Source: Xiphophorus maculatus
Taxonomy: Eukaryota > Chordata > Actinopteri > Cyprinodontiformes > Poeciliidae
Assembly (NCBI RefSeq): GCF_002775205.1
Contig: NC_036460.1
Location: forward strand, 372,501-436,500
Length of the DNA stretch: 64,000 nt
Reading direction: 5' to 3'
Positions 1 to 12,045 of this stretch are shown one piece after another. The notes beneath the pieces are model-generated. The model had not been told where the DNA came from and ran no database searches. It saw nothing but the letters and a program-made list of their open reading frames with translations. How positions within the stretch are numbered: position 1 is the first letter of the stretch; each line of letters opens with the position of its first letter. A program made the position numbers and the translations under genes.

Positions 1-15
1 CTTCCTCCCTTCCAG

Positions 16-884
16 CCGATGTAGAGGACCCGCTGAGGTCTCCGGAGGGGGAACCAGAGAGTCCAGACCAACCGTCCCTACCCAGGCAGAACCCGGACTC
101 AGAACCCAGAACATTTCCTGAACCGGAGGTCCAGGAGGAGTTCTTCAGAGGTTCTCCAGAGGAACCGGAAGAGGGAAAGAGCGTTGCTGTGAAGACCACA
201 GAAGAAGAAAGCTTGGCTCTTTCTGAGCATCCTGACAAAACAGACGAAGAAAGAACCATCGAGCCCCAACCGAGCCAGGCAGAACCCTCCATACACGGGC
301 CGGGACAGGAACCGGGCCAAACAACCAACCAGGCCAGAACCCAGTCCACCTGGTCCAGAACCAAAACCACTGACCCAACAAACCTCAGGGAGAACCTGGA
401 GCGGTTCCCCAGTCAGAGCAAAGTGGGTCGGTGGTCCCGCCACTCCAAGATCGTCAGCGCCAACCGGGCCCTGTTTGAGGGGATGGGGTCCGACGTCACC
501 GGTATCGGCCTGTTTGAGACGAACCCGGTGGTGGACCCGGTCCTGATGGAGAATTCTGAGCGTATTCTAAGCAAGGTCCAAACCCTGGCCCGCATGTACA
601 GCGCCAAAACCAACACCATGAAGGTGCCGCTGCTTCACAAACGGGTCAGCACCATCAGAACCCAAGCATGGGTCTCAGCAAGGCTGTCAGAACTTTCTGC
701 TCAGAACCGGGACAAAAGTCCACCAGAGCAAGAAAAGGAGACCGAAGCCCAGACTGGTTCTGAGACCAAAACAGAGACCCAGGCCTGCAACGGACCCATC
801 CAGAACCAGACCCAAACTATGATCCAGGAGGGACGGCCAGAACCCCGGACAGACGGTTGGTCCATTTTCAGTCGGGTTCTGTGA
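16..884 (+). CDS. plekhg2: C-terminal exon of a PLEKHG2-like Rho guanine-nucleotide exchange factor (5' partial)
   Basis: The frame is open from the window edge to a TGA at 882-884. A pyrimidine tract ending in CAG at 13-15 is a likely splice acceptor, so this is probably the last coding exon. The first half is acidic and rich in Pro, Glu and Gln (low complexity). The second half holds a conserved-looking block (about 490-660) with NRALFEGMGSDVTGIGLFE and then SERILSKVQTLARMYSAK. Such a non-catalytic tail fits PLEKHG-family RhoGEFs, whose DH and PH domains would lie upstream of the window. The assignment rests on recalled tail motifs and on human synteny, where PLEKHG2 and SUPT5H are close neighbours; no DH or PH domain is visible here. 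PLEKHG3 is the main alternative. The ATG at 189 is internal to the frame and is not a start. Confidence 0.5.
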
Positions 885-2035
885 ACATGAGAGCAGGAAG
901 AATCATTCATCAGTAACATCTGATCCAGATCCAGAACCGGATCTTCTTTAGGTCACAACTAGCAGACCAGAACCAGAAGACCAGTGAGTTCTGGAGGGTT
1001 GGGTTGACTCTCCAGAACCACTTTGGAACCATCTTTATGTGGCTCTGCAGGTTGAGGTCGGAGGTCATCCAGATCTCTAGTTTCCTTCGGTTTGTTGAAT
1101 CTTTGAGGATTTGAACAGTTCCTGTTCTTCTCCTAAATGAATCACAGAAAAGTTCTGAGATGATTCTTCTTGGTCCCGTTTTGTACGTCATTAGAACCGG
1201 ACCTTTTAGAACCGGACCTTTTCGGTTCTGCTCAGCAGGTTAATGAAACGTCTCAACCTGTTTCTGCTCTCTAGACCTGCAGCAGGAAGAGGCGTGGCCC
1301 AGTGTGACCCGGACCAGAGACGTCACCTGCTCCACGACACCAGGAGAAGGTCCATGTGATCAGAACCAGGCCGTGTCCCCCAGAACCGGGCCGCAGCCTC
1401 GGGGGTCCAGTCGGGACTCCTCTGCTGAGGAAGAGGAGGAAGATGAAGCTGCCGCTGTTTCTCCTGAGCCTGAAGAGCCGCAGGAAGCAGGCGGGTGAGT
1501 TCCTCAAGGTCGTGTTCTCCAGATCAAGGTCGGACCTGCTCAGGTTTACCGTTCCTCCTCCAGCGGGCCGGCGCAGGACGAAGGGCACCGTGTGGACGCA
1601 GCTGGAGGACGGCGGACATCTGGAAACGTCTCCGCTCCGCCGGCGGTCGCCGAGGGAAACGGACCCGACCGAGACGCAGCGGCTGGACGCCACGAGGCAG
1701 ACGAGGGGGGTCGTCCTGGGTTGATCCCAATTCCAACAGAGTCCAGAACCACCGTGGAACCGGGCCTGAGCCAAGAACCATCCCCAAAAGAGACGCAGAG
1801 AGAAGATGGGTCAGGACCAGCCGGATCCACTGGGTGGCCGGACACAGTCGACCCGACGGACCATAAGATCGCCGCCGGTCCTCAGAAAGACGAAACTCCA
1901 CCCAGTCCATGTTCGGCCGACTCGCTGCTGGCCGGGGTCCACCGGGCCTCAGCGGTACCGTGGGAGCGCAGGTACGTACCGCTGAGATCTCAGGAAGACG
2001 TCAGAGCTCTAAATAAAACTTAAAGTGTTCAACAC
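885..2035 (+). other. Probable 3'UTR of the PLEKHG2-like gene, possibly with extra terminal exons
   Basis: After the stop at 884 the sequence reaches an AATAAA signal at 2012-2017, which fits a 1.15-kb 3'UTR. Part of it looks exon-like: a good acceptor (TCTGCTCTCTAG) ends at 1274, a GC-rich acidic open stretch follows, and a GTGAGT donor lies near 1494. A second open stretch (1592-2023) reads into the poly(A) signal itself. Either these are alternative terminal exons or GC-rich untranslated sequence; I cannot decide. Confidence 0.4.
2012..2017 (+). terminator. Poly(A) signal AATAAA
   Basis: Canonical hexamer after the GC-rich 3' region of the PLEKHG2-like gene. GC content falls sharply straight after it and a minisatellite begins about 100 bp later, which suits a transcript end. 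Confidence 0.55.
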
Positions 2036-2116
2036 TTTGAGTTGGTCACATAAAATCCAAACGAAGAAGAAAAATCTGAGCCTGTTGGTGCAGAAGCTGA
2101 ATCGGGCCAACAGTTA

Positions 2117-2296
2117 CTCTGATACAAACATTTATTCTGATTTAAACATTTATTCTGGTTTAAACATTTATTCTGGTTTAAACATTTATTCTGGTTTAAA
2201 CATTTATTCTGATTTAAACATTTATTCTGATTTAAACATTTATTCTGGTTTAAACATTTATTCTGGTTTAAACATTTATTCTGATACAAATATTTC
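2117..2296. repeat. 18-bp minisatellite (unit AACATTTATTCTGGTTTA), about 10 copies
   Basis: Head-to-tail 18-bp units with GGTT/GATT variants. Because 18 is divisible by 3 it makes spurious open frames on both strands (repeating NIYSGL on plus). Confidence 0.95.
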
Positions 2297-2333
2297 TTTA
2301 TGTAATTAGAGGAAGCTGACATGCCTAAAGTGT

Positions 2334-2348
2334 CCACCAGGGGGCACA
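2334..2348 (+). promoter_or_regulatory. CTCF-like motif (14 of 15 positions)
   Basis: CCACCAGGGGGCACA matches the CTCF core consensus CCASYAGRKGGCRSY except at the last base. It lies just downstream of the PLEKHG2-like poly(A) site. Binding is inferred from the motif only. Confidence 0.4.
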
Positions 2349-5151
2349 GCATCGTTCTAGGACGATTTTAACTTCAGTCCACAGAAAGAGCCACTAATAA
2401 TTTACTAACTTATGATTTCTTTTTAAAAATCACCTTCTTTTTTAGTTTTATGTTTTAAAATAAAGAAAAATGTAAAACTTTTGTCAAAACAACATGGACA
2501 CCTTTTATCTTATGGGCTTTTGATATTTCTTCAAAATGATGTAAGAAAAGCTCAAACCTCAGGTCTGAACATTATAAGTCAATCAGTGGAGTTTATTTGT
2601 GGAGCAACCAGGCGGTCCAGAGTTCTTCTCGTCATGGAGAAGTCTGACCCAGTCTCTGTTCTGATCCAGTAATCAGAACCAGAACCAGATGCAGCTGCCA
2701 ACTTTGTGCACAATAACAAGGAATTTGACTTTGGTTCTGCTCTGCTCTCAGTCGCATAAATCAAAAGTTAAATATATGAAATAGAATGCTTTTGTCCTTT
2801 TTGGTTTTATAAACATATTAAAGAAGAAGATGAGGCGGAGTCAGGCTGCCTGGTGCTGACCTCGGCATTCTGGCTGTTGGTAGTTCAGTTGCTCAGACAG
2901 TCCGGTACAAACCGTCTCTGTAGCGCCGCCCTGAAGGGGAAAGTCCAAACAGTTCATGTCCAGCATGTGTGGGGTCTGCAGAGGTGATAGCTTCCCGTTT
3001 TGTGAAGCCTGTACCAGATCCGGATGGAGGGAAGGCCAGCCTGTTGATGGTTCCCTGCAGTCTGGGCCGGTTCTGGTTCTGAGGACGATCCAAAGCAGAC
3101 GGTGATGGACGAACACTGGACCGGCCGAGCAGGAGATGACTCAGACGTAGGGCCAGCCGGGGCTCATTGCTGCATGACTGAAGCTCCAGAAACATCAGAT
3201 CTGCTTTAACCCGATTCGGGCTACCAGATCGCCGGCGATCTGAGATGCATACATATTTTTCAAATGCCGGTAGAATTCGAACCACGTAAGGTAGAGCAAT
3301 TTTTTTTTTTGCATATTAAACTGTAAGAATTGCGCTTCCTTTTCCGACCCTAAACATCCCCCCCGAGTTGCTGTGCGCGCGCAGACGAGTTCACAGATTT
3401 ATAGTAAAAAGGATGGGTCCACAAACATGATGTGGCATCCATCCCTCTATTTGTAGATCAGCTCGGGTCTGGCCAATCACTTCCTGTGTTGTTCTGACGT
3501 TGACAGAATGAAATACTACGAGATTTCATGAAATGTCACATGACTTCAGGTGAGATTTCATGAAAGTCATTTCCGTTTCCTGCACGTGCTATTTGGCTCT
3601 GCTCTTGCAAATGTCTGTCATGTGGACAGACATTTTCTCATGTGAATACACAAAGACTGACACACTTTCATTTAAATGTTTGTATTTTATTGTTGATGTA
3701 CAATGTGCAATGTATCTTCTGCACTTCTTTTTTCTGATTGCACTGATAAAAGCATTTTTTTTATTTTCCCTCGTTTTATTGTTTTTAGAAAATTGGCTGT
3801 AACTTTGAAACGAAGCTTTGAAAAAACTCCAAATAAATTGTGTTTGGTTTAGAAGGCTTGTGTGCAACTTTTTTGTATTGGGAACTTTGGTAAATAAAGT
3901 TAGGAAACTCTTCATATTTACAAAAATATGTCAAAAAAATTATAAACGGATGGAGTTCTTGTTATTGTTTTGCAAATTTTCTATTTTTAATCAGTTATTA
4001 TTGATAAATGGCATACAAACTTGGAAAGGAGGACTTATAAGGATTTTATAGATGTAAAGAACATTGGAGTGCTCCTAATAATGACTCTGCAGCATCCAAA
4101 AATGTAAAAAGATGCTCATGCGGACTTTTATAATGGTAGTCCTAGAAGGGTTAAACTGCAGACGGTTTTCATCTCTGCTGGTTGGAGCGAGATGAAGCAG
4201 ACATTCCTCCGCCTGCGGACCAGATGACTTCCTGATTGGATCGATCAGTCTGTCCTTGGCTGGGGTTACACCTGGTCAAAGGTTGGGTGGAAACTCGATA
4301 ATATTTACCTCACCAACATGTGCTTCCTCACACCGGCTAATGCGAAACACTAACTGAACCTTTTCTTCATTTATGCCTTTTAAAAACAGAAGTGGAGTTT
4401 GTTTTTCTGGGCTGTGTTCAGATGAAATGTTGTGTGAAATGTTGCTTCGGAGTGCAGTTGGTGGTTTTTCTCCTTGATGTCGGCCGGAAGCAGAGGAGCA
4501 GTTTGGTGTAATTCGTCTCCACATGAGAGTACATCACATAACTTCAGGCCTGCCAATTCTGCCTGTTTTCATTCCCACAGAGGGAGTCTGTCCTGAATGT
4601 TCTGCAGAACTCAGGAGAAAGGACCCAAGCTGCACAGATTATGTTTTTAGTTAACCGAACTGAACCGATAATGAAAACATTCAGAAACAACAAGGACAAA
4701 ACCTCTCAAACCTTCATGAACACATGAAAACCACAACTTGGTTGATTCCTAAGGCCAGAAATTTCAGGATTGGAGTCAGAAAGTGAATGTTTGTTTACGG
4801 CTTCAGGTTCTCGTGAAGCCGAAGGGCTGGATGCCATTCATTTGAACTTTCTCCTCTCCTGCTGGAACGTAGATGGACCAGAATATCACAAGCCAAGTGT
4901 TCAGCTAAAAGCCGGTTAAGTTGTTACTCACCAGTATGTAATGACTCATCACTGGTTCATCCACTGGCTGGAAGTGTGATTCATAAAGACGCGTAATCAC
5001 AAGTCAAAGAAACAGCAACATTCCTCTGAAATGTTGGGCTGAAACTGGGAGGAGCAGCTGAAGTTAACTAGACAGACTGGAGAAAGTTCTGCGTTCTGCT
5101 CAGTGTCTGGTCTCAGTTTCCCTCTTAACTTTGTGTTGTTGTTGTTTTCAG
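2349..5151. other. Gene-free stretch upstream of the Ser/Pro-rich exon
   Basis: AT-rich sequence without a supportable exon. It probably holds intron or promoter sequence of the gene whose exon starts at 5152. A T-tract lies at 3300-3311. I see no intact transposon or RNA gene. Confidence 0.5.
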
Positions 5152-7336
5152 GAAGCCAGACGAGCCGCTGTCTGGATCGTCCCTCAGGACAACAAGCCCC
5201 GTCCCCTCAGTCTTCAACGCCAGCCTCGTCCATCGCTCCCCTTCTCCTCTAAGATCTGCCAGCGCCTCTTCAGTCCAAGCCCCTCCCTGCTCCTCGCCCT
5301 TCAGGCTCATCCCAGTGTCCTCCCCTACTCCAGCATCTCCTGCAGTCTTCACTTCAGCGCTGTCCTGTTTGTCCCCCACTGCCTCTACTGTTTCCTCTGT
5401 CAGAAGCCCAACTCCATCTCTTCCTCTGTGTGGAAACTCTTCATCATCAAGAGGAACATCTTCCTCCCCAACGCCTCCCCTCTATTCTCCCACTTGTTCC
5501 TCCTCAGCGTTTACCAGATCTCTAGCTGCCTCGCACATCAGCCAGTCCATCAGTCAGAGTATGTCTAAGAAAGGAACGGCCCGACAACAAGCGCCAACCA
5601 TAAAGCTGATGAATCCGAGTCCCTCCTCCACTCCGGATCTGCGACGGCGCACACGTTCACCCAATCCTCCTACAGCTCAGCTAGGCCCAGCGCTGGCTTA
5701 TACCCAGCTGGGGTGCACTAAGGAGGGGTACCAACATCCCAGATGTCCCCCGTCCTCGGTCCGGTCCTCATGTCTGTCTCCGCCTTCTGTTTCTCAGTGC
5801 CCTCCCTCTCCGACAGCAGGCCTTCGTCAGCCTTGGTGCTCCTCCCCTTCACCACGGCCTTCCTTCCTTCACTCCAAATCTGCTTCACCACAACTTGGCA
5901 AGAAGAACAGCAACAACAACAATTCTGCTAGGTATGTAGGTGGCGCTGTCAGTAATGGAGGCTGGTTAGGGGCTGATGGCCGTACCGAACCCCTCCAGAG
6001 TCAGTATCCTCTGTGGTCCGGATCTCACAACCGTGTAGCGCGGCCGTTTTCTGCGTCTGAACCCAGCTCACGAGTTCAATCTCCAACTCCCTCCCCAACT
6101 CCAGCATCATTTGTTCGCCTCTGCTCCCCATCACAGCATAACTCCTCCCCCATGGCGAACAAGCCCCCCCACCCCCGGAGTTCACGGGTCGGAGGTTCCC
6201 ACAATCACCTGGACCTCCGTTTGGACCTACCAAGGGCTTCCTTTGATGGTTCCAGTTGTGGTGATTCCTCTGCATGTGTGAGCCCCCGGATACTCTCCCC
6301 TCCTCCTATTGGGGTGCCAGTTTGGACAAATAATGTAGCAGCGCCTCAACCTAGGAACCCTCGCCATTCAGCTTCCCCTTCCTTGTTTTCATCCACTTCA
6401 GGATCTCAGACATACAGGATTCCTTCCTCCCCTCTTCCCTCCCAAATCGTCCGCAGGCCCCTTTCCTCCACCCTTTCAGACAGACCTCCAAGTCCAGCCC
6501 GGAGCACACAGCGTCATTCCTGGGCCGACTTCGGCCAAAGCTCCCTCGGCTTCACTGAATCCAGCCGAAGATCCTTTGAACAGCAGGAGTCCTGTCCGAT
6601 TAGTCCAAACAGTGGGTGGTCCTCCCACAGCAGCTCCCCATCCTGCCTAAGCCCTCGAGCCGGTCTGCAATGCCCCCTCTCCCCAACCAGGTTAGCCTCT
6701 GGTAAGGGTGCTATTAGTGGGCAACATTTCACCAGTGTCCCTTGGCCAGACGTCCGAGAGTTGTCAAGCAAATACAACGGAGAAGACAGTCCAGAAACAA
6801 GCGTGAGTCCCTCTGCGCCCATATCTCCAGTACATCTCATCCCTTCCCCATGTCCAACGGACGGCCAGGCTGACTGGGGCGACCCACAACTGGAGGAGGG
6901 AAGCTGTCGCACTCAGCTGATCTGTGCTTACGTCACCTGGCCCTCTCACCAGCAAACTGTTTCCTCCTCGTCATGCCTGATCTTCTCCCCTTCTGGATTG
7001 ACCTCCCCTCCACCAGAGTCACACCAGCTCCACAGCCTCCAGGTCCAGAGGCAACCTCAGGTCACTGCCTCGCCCCCTCCACCCTCTACGCTCTCCCTGT
7101 CACCCATCATATCATCCCCTTTGCCCAAACAGGGGAGCCAGAAGGCCAGTTATGCCACCACAGTGAACCTCCAGATTGCTGGAAGTGGCCGAATAACCTC
7201 GTACAGCAGCGCCCAGGTTAGCCTGACTCAAACCCTGCAGGGCGGAGCTGGTCCTCCGGGGAGCCAGGACCAGATGGCGAGAAGAGTGAGCATCAATGGA
7301 CTCTCGCCTGTTCCTCAGGGGTGCAACAGGCCATGA
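5152..7336 (+). CDS. Large terminal exon of an unidentified Ser/Pro-rich protein (5' exons not found)
   Basis: A T-rich tract and CAG at 5149-5151 form a strong acceptor; the frame is then open for about 728 codons (first complete codon at 5153) to a TGA ending at 7336. The first in-frame ATG lies far inside (MSKKGTARQQ), so an upstream exon must supply the start; I could not locate it. The product is strongly Ser/Pro-rich with many SP/TP sites and RRxS-like basic phosphosites, as in disordered cytoskeletal or signalling scaffolds. Less repetitive islands probably mark conserved segments: SLAASHISQSISQSM near the front, VPWPDVRELSSKY around 6740, and SYATTVNLQIAGSGRITSYS near the C-terminus. 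No folded domain, signal peptide or membrane segment is visible. I do not recognise the family and infer no function. Confidence 0.7.
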
Positions 7337-8245
7337 AGGGAAGAACGGCAGCCATGGATCCGGTTCTGAGAACAAGCGGGCAAACAGGACAGAGAACGAC
7401 GTGCTTGGGGAAAGATGTGCACGTATCCAAACTGTAAGGACTACATCTTTAGCTGCTGCTCAAGACCCTCTGGATCCGGTCCTAATCTGGACTTCAGAAC
7501 TTCTACTTGACCTAAACATGAGGAACGCCGGACATTTGATTCGGACTTCCAGATCCCGGCCACATCAGTGTTTTTCAGTTGGTTGTGAACTGAAAAGAAC
7601 ATTTTGGATCTGAAGAGATTTACTCGCACATGGATCACAAAGCTTCTGGACATTTGGGGTCCAAAGACAATCCACACAACTCAGAGCTGGACATGAAGAA
7701 CTGGGATGTCCTGGACAATTTGAAAGTTGAATTTCTGCAGATTTAAGGTTCTTTGAAATGAAAGTTTTAATGTTCTTTAGCTCATGTTGGAGAGCAGGAG
7801 GACCTCTGAAAGGCCGACACCTTGAAGTTTAGCGTTATTTTATTCTGTAACAACCTGTAACTTTTTAAAACTTTTATTCCTGTTTTTATTTATGAAGTTA
7901 GTCTCCTCCTTTGGCACTTAATCTCCTTAAAGTCCTCTTGGTATTTTTGCACAGAGTTCTTTTTAAACGACGTGTCTGCAGGTCCTCAGATGACTTCAGA
8001 CCAAACTTGTTGCTGTTTATGGTTCCATGTTGCTCTCGGCGCTGCGGCCCGATAAAGTCCAGCTCATTAAGATGCTCCCATAATCTTCCAGCTGTGTTAA
8101 CAAATACTGTCGTCATGTCGGTTACATCCGGTCGGATGCATGTAGGGTTGTTCTGGTCCGGAGGCTCGATGTCTCACCAGACTGCTGGAGACAAACTGGG
8201 ATAATCTTTGTGACAGGACAGAAATAAAAACTAGTATCTCCATCT
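7337..8245 (+). other. 3'UTR of the Ser/Pro-rich gene
   Basis: Non-coding sequence after the stop, closed by AATAAA at 8223-8228. No other exon or transposon is evident within it. Confidence 0.55.
8223..8228 (+). terminator. Poly(A) signal AATAAA
   Basis: Canonical hexamer about 890 bp after the stop of the Ser/Pro-rich exon. Confidence 0.5.
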
Positions 8246-8649
8246 TCGTGTCCCAGAGGTTTCAGTGAAATGTGATGTTTTGGCTGCATGTCTTAACAAA
8301 TGCATGAGATAAATTCCACATGAATCCGCTCCACCTGTGAGCCTGTGAACCTGCATCTGCTGCGTGACGCAACACGCTGAACACAAACTGCTGCCATTGG
8401 GCATAAAGATCCAAAGTGTGCATCTGATAATCCTGAGAGGCGTTGTACCTGTAAGAGGACACTGAACCGTGAAGCTCTGATAACATGCTGCAGTTTCAGT
8501 TTTACTTGACGTCTGGCAGTGTTTGACCTGCAGCTTGCTGTGCAGCTCAGGGTTCATTTCTGTCTTACAGATGCTGGTTATTAATACATTTCACAGATTT
8601 AAACTCCTGTGATCTGGTTATTCTGGCAGTTGTACAAACGGGTCTGGGA

Positions 8650-9440
8650 GTGTAAAATGATAGTCATAAACATTAGTTCTGCTAATGCTAAAGGGCTGTA
8701 CCAACAAGGTAGTTAGCGGAAGCTAATGCTTCGCTAAATACCACATGTTTCCACATTTAGCAGAAGCTAATGCTAAAGGGCTGTACCAACACAGTAGTTA
8801 GGGAAGCTAATGGTAAAGCGCTAACTCCAACCATATTGACACCCATCATGTGTCAATGACAAAATATGTGTTGCAACCTAACATGGCACCCTCAGCAGGG
8901 TCAACTGTTGTTGACTTTGCCAAATGCACCGCTAAAGCTTTGCTCAGAAAACAAACAGCAATGCATTCTGGGTACAGAAAAAAACATTTGCTTCACTGCA
9001 TCAAGGTGGAGAACATGAGCAGAGGAAAAGGAACTGCTGCATAAACAGACTTCAAAATAAGAGCATGAATATAAATATCTATTTGAAGAATTCCTAACAG
9101 TTGATAACCAAAACTTCATGTTGCACTTTATAAACTGAAAGTTTACCTAACAAATGAGTTAGCACAAGTAAATTTTAGATATTAGCTAACATTGTACTAA
9201 CATAGTCTAGCGGAAGCTAATGCTACATTGCTAAACTCAGCCATCTTGATACCATCATCGACAAAACGTGTTCTACAACATAGTATAGCGCCCTCAACAG
9301 GATCAGTTGTCTCATTACACACAGACCTGTAAATCAGTGCTTCATAATTTATCTGAAAAAATTATTTAGGGGACACTACGTCTGCTAAACACTTAAAGCT
9401 AACAAATGTGCTAAATGAAAGCTAGCAGTTTAGTGGTGAT
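8650..9440 (-). repeat. Dispersed GCTAAT-rich repeat, inverted copy
   Basis: The segment repeats phrases such as GCTAATGCTAAAGGGCTGTACCAAC (near 8685 and 8770). Its 9040-9190 part matches, in reverse complement, the sequence at 28780-28935. Related copies lie at 15010-15110 and probably 34857-34990. No coding capacity is seen; the family is unknown to me. Confidence 0.55.
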
Positions 9441-9785
9441 TTCCACCACTGATGATGATGTTGATGAGCTGCTCTGGACTCAAACCTGCACTAAATCAGT
9501 TTTATTCAAATATTTTATGTTTTAAATGGTTTTGATTCGAAAACTAAACCAGCTGACAGGAATTGAACGGCAGCTTCTGCTGTGCTGATCAGCTGCTGCT
9601 GATCATCCGCTGAGAGTTTCAATGGCACCATGTCTGATTCTGCTGTTACTCTGATTTTTATCTCACTTTCAGGCTTTTTATGACGTTTTTCTTGTTTCAT
9701 AGAAATGATGTTCTTGTTTTATTCTGGTTCTGTCCCAGGATTTTGTAAATATCTTGATTTTTAGGAAACTACCTCAAAGTAGCTG

Positions 9786-10105
9786 TTGCTGCTTCTTGTC
9801 CTAGGAGTTAGTGCTCAGAGACCCGAAGCCAAAGAACTATGCAGGTTAAAGAATGGCTGAATGGAAAGGTTGAAGGAGAAAACGCAGATCTGGAGCAAAG
9901 TCCTCTGGACATACGAGACCAGAGAGGACATGATGGACAGAACCAGGTCGGACAGAACCAAACACAACGCATCAGCAGAAACACCGGAGCGCGGCTGTGA
10001 AGCACGGTGGTGGAGGGATGGTGATGTGGGCTTTGCAGTCACTGATTGGCCCAGGATCTCCTCAGTAGACCAAAGTATTCAAGAGTCCAAACTGGGAAAG
10101 ACCGC
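9786..10105 (+). pseudogene. Tc1-like transposase relic
   Basis: Frameshifted matches to the middle of a Tc1/mariner-type transposase: a VLWTYET phrase (family LWSDES) near 9900 and VKHGGGGMVMWA (family VKHGGGSIMVWG) near 10000-10030. Reading frames change between the blocks and both ends are missing, so it is dead. The minisatellite at 10168 abuts its 3' side. Confidence 0.6.
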
Positions 10106-10167
10106 CCAGGCGACCAGCAGGCAGAAACCCCAAAACGGTCCCAACATGAAGAACCAACATTTGGGAC

Positions 10168-10438
10168 GGGTTCAGAATGTTTTCAGAATGGGTTCAGGGC
10201 GGGTTCAGAATGGGTTCGGGTCAGGTTCAGGTCGGGTTTGGGTCAGGTTCAGGTCGGGTTTGGGTCAGGTTCAGGGCGGGTTCAGAATGGGTTCAGGTCG
10301 GGTTTGGGTCAGGTTCAGGGCGGGTTTGGGTCAGGTTCAGGGCGGGTTTGGGTCAGGTTCAGGGTGGGTTTGGGTCGGGTTTGGGTCAGGTTCAGGGCGG
10401 GTTCAGGTCGGGTTTGGGTCAGGTTCAGGGCAGGTCTC
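10168..10438. repeat. GGGTTCAGG/GGGTTTGGGTCAGG minisatellite
   Basis: Tandem G-rich array of GGGTTCAGGGCGGGTTTGGGTCAGGTTCA-type units, strongly G-skewed on plus. It creates false open frames of repeating GSGSGRV type. The regular GGG runs could form G-quadruplexes. Confidence 0.9.
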
Positions 10439-11226
10439 TCAGTAACTAGCTGAAGCTTTCAGTGGCTAAATTACAGCAGCTAGTTAGCTAGGATGACAGT
10501 CATAGACTAGTTCATCTGAAATTAAATTTAAACAAAATCTTAATTGCAAATCATTTTAAAGCAATAAATTTATTTCTGCTTTCTCAGAGATGATAAGCTA
10601 TAAAAATATTATCTTGACATTTTACTTACATTACATTATGTTAAAAATGATGTGGACTCTACTTCTAACTGCTGAGTGGCTTTTGCAGCATGAAATGATG
10701 AAATATCAGTATCATAAAGTAAAGTCTTATTATCAGATTGAGTCTGTTGGTCTGAAGGTCAGACCTCAGAGGTTGTTGGATCTTTTTCCGCTCCAGAACC
10801 ATAAACAGCAAATTCACTGAAACATCAGAAAATCAATGGATGATCTGACTTTAGATGTGTGAAAACTTCACTGTAGCAAAACCAACAGTTCAGCTTCAAA
10901 CTGGATCATGTAGAAAAATGAACATAGAAACAGCTCATGCTAGCATCTACAGCAGATCCGTGTTACTGAGTCTGACCCCGTTCTGTGACCTTTAACCTGT
11001 GGACGTGATTCTGACGAAAACGTGTCAAGGAGCCATCATCATCATCATCATCATCGTTGGACCAATGACTGACCTAATAATAGAATAATAAAAATAAAAT
11101 AATACGGCCTCGTATTATTTTGTCGCTAAGCTAATGATTGCTAATTTATCTGCTAACGAGCTTCATCTTGTAACAGTTGTTCCTGTTGCACTGGGTCACC
11201 TCGGGGGTTCTGTTCGGGTTCCATAA
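10439..11226. other. Gene-free AT-rich stretch
   Basis: No supportable exon. A short (CAT)n microsatellite lies near 11035-11056. Confidence 0.5.
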
Positions 11227-11262
11227 TGACGTCATAGCAATGACATTTTGCACGTGACGTCA
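11227..11262. promoter_or_regulatory. Pair of palindromic CRE sites with an overlapping E-box
   Basis: Two perfect TGACGTCA octamers at 11227-11234 and 11255-11262, the second overlapping a CACGTG E-box at 11251-11256. It lies about 1.8 kb upstream of the IL-15-like start codon. CREB/ATF and bHLH use is inferred from motifs only. Confidence 0.45.
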
Positions 11263-11599
11263 GAGACGGCCTTGAAAACACCCAATGGCCTCCAGCCTGT
11301 CCGAAACCAGACCTCTGCAGCCTAATGTCGCTTTTAGTCAGCTGATTTCACATTCTGGTCACAGGCTGCTGCGCGGTTCGCTGCACAGACAGACGAGGAG
11401 CTTCTGTAAATCCCGCCGTCTACGAGCCCAACCAGGTGAGCAACGTTCACAGATAAATTAACTCGACTCGAACAAGGAGAAGCCACGAATAAACTGCCTG
11501 TTGGGTTCTGCAGGGCAGTGGTTTCTCTACATTTACAGGCTGATGGGATCCAGCTGGTGCTCATCGTCACCAATCAGCAAAGGCCTTAAATATCAGCGA

Positions 11600-12045
11600 C
11601 TTCCCTGAGACGGTTTTGCTCCAGCAACTCTGGCTCTCTGTGTTTAACTTGTTTCTGATTCCTCTCCCATCTATTCCCTCCTCATACAACCAGCTCTGAT
11701 CACTCCCTGGTGCTCATACTAACCTGAATTACCTGATGCTCGCTGCTCCACTTGGCCTAACCCCTGGAAACCTCCACCACCACCAGCCAGCTGCTTCCTG
11801 TCCACCCTCAGCCTCCTGCTGGGACTCCTCCACCTGGAAACCCCACACTGCACCAACTGCTGGGAAACCCATGTACCCACCTCATCCTAACCCTCAGACC
11901 ATAAGCATTTGCTTCCCTGTGTAACCGCTCACCTTTCCTCAGTTCCTCCTCTGGCCCGGTTCCTCCCTGCTGCTGCAGATCAACGCCCCTCCATTCTCTC
12001 TCCATTGCACTTAACTGTTCAATAAATCTGTTAAACTACGTTTGG
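11600..12045 (+). repeat. Probable interspersed repeat, 3' part
   Basis: A C-rich, CA-poor segment ending in TTCAATAAATCTGTTAAACT followed by CGTTTGGTGTCTGCAG. The AATAAA-containing tail has the look of the 3' end of a reverse-transcribed element. No RT motif is left and I see no second copy in the window. Confidence 0.3.

Noticed and set aside
1495..1910. Overlapping plus and minus frames around 1.5-1.9 kb as separate genes
   Set aside because: GC-rich stretch open in several frames at once; no start context, and a single 3'UTR or terminal exon explains it better.
3240..3300. tRNA-like T-arm (TGGTTCGAATTCTACC on minus)
   Set aside because: No matching D-arm, anticodon arm or acceptor stem could be folded around it.
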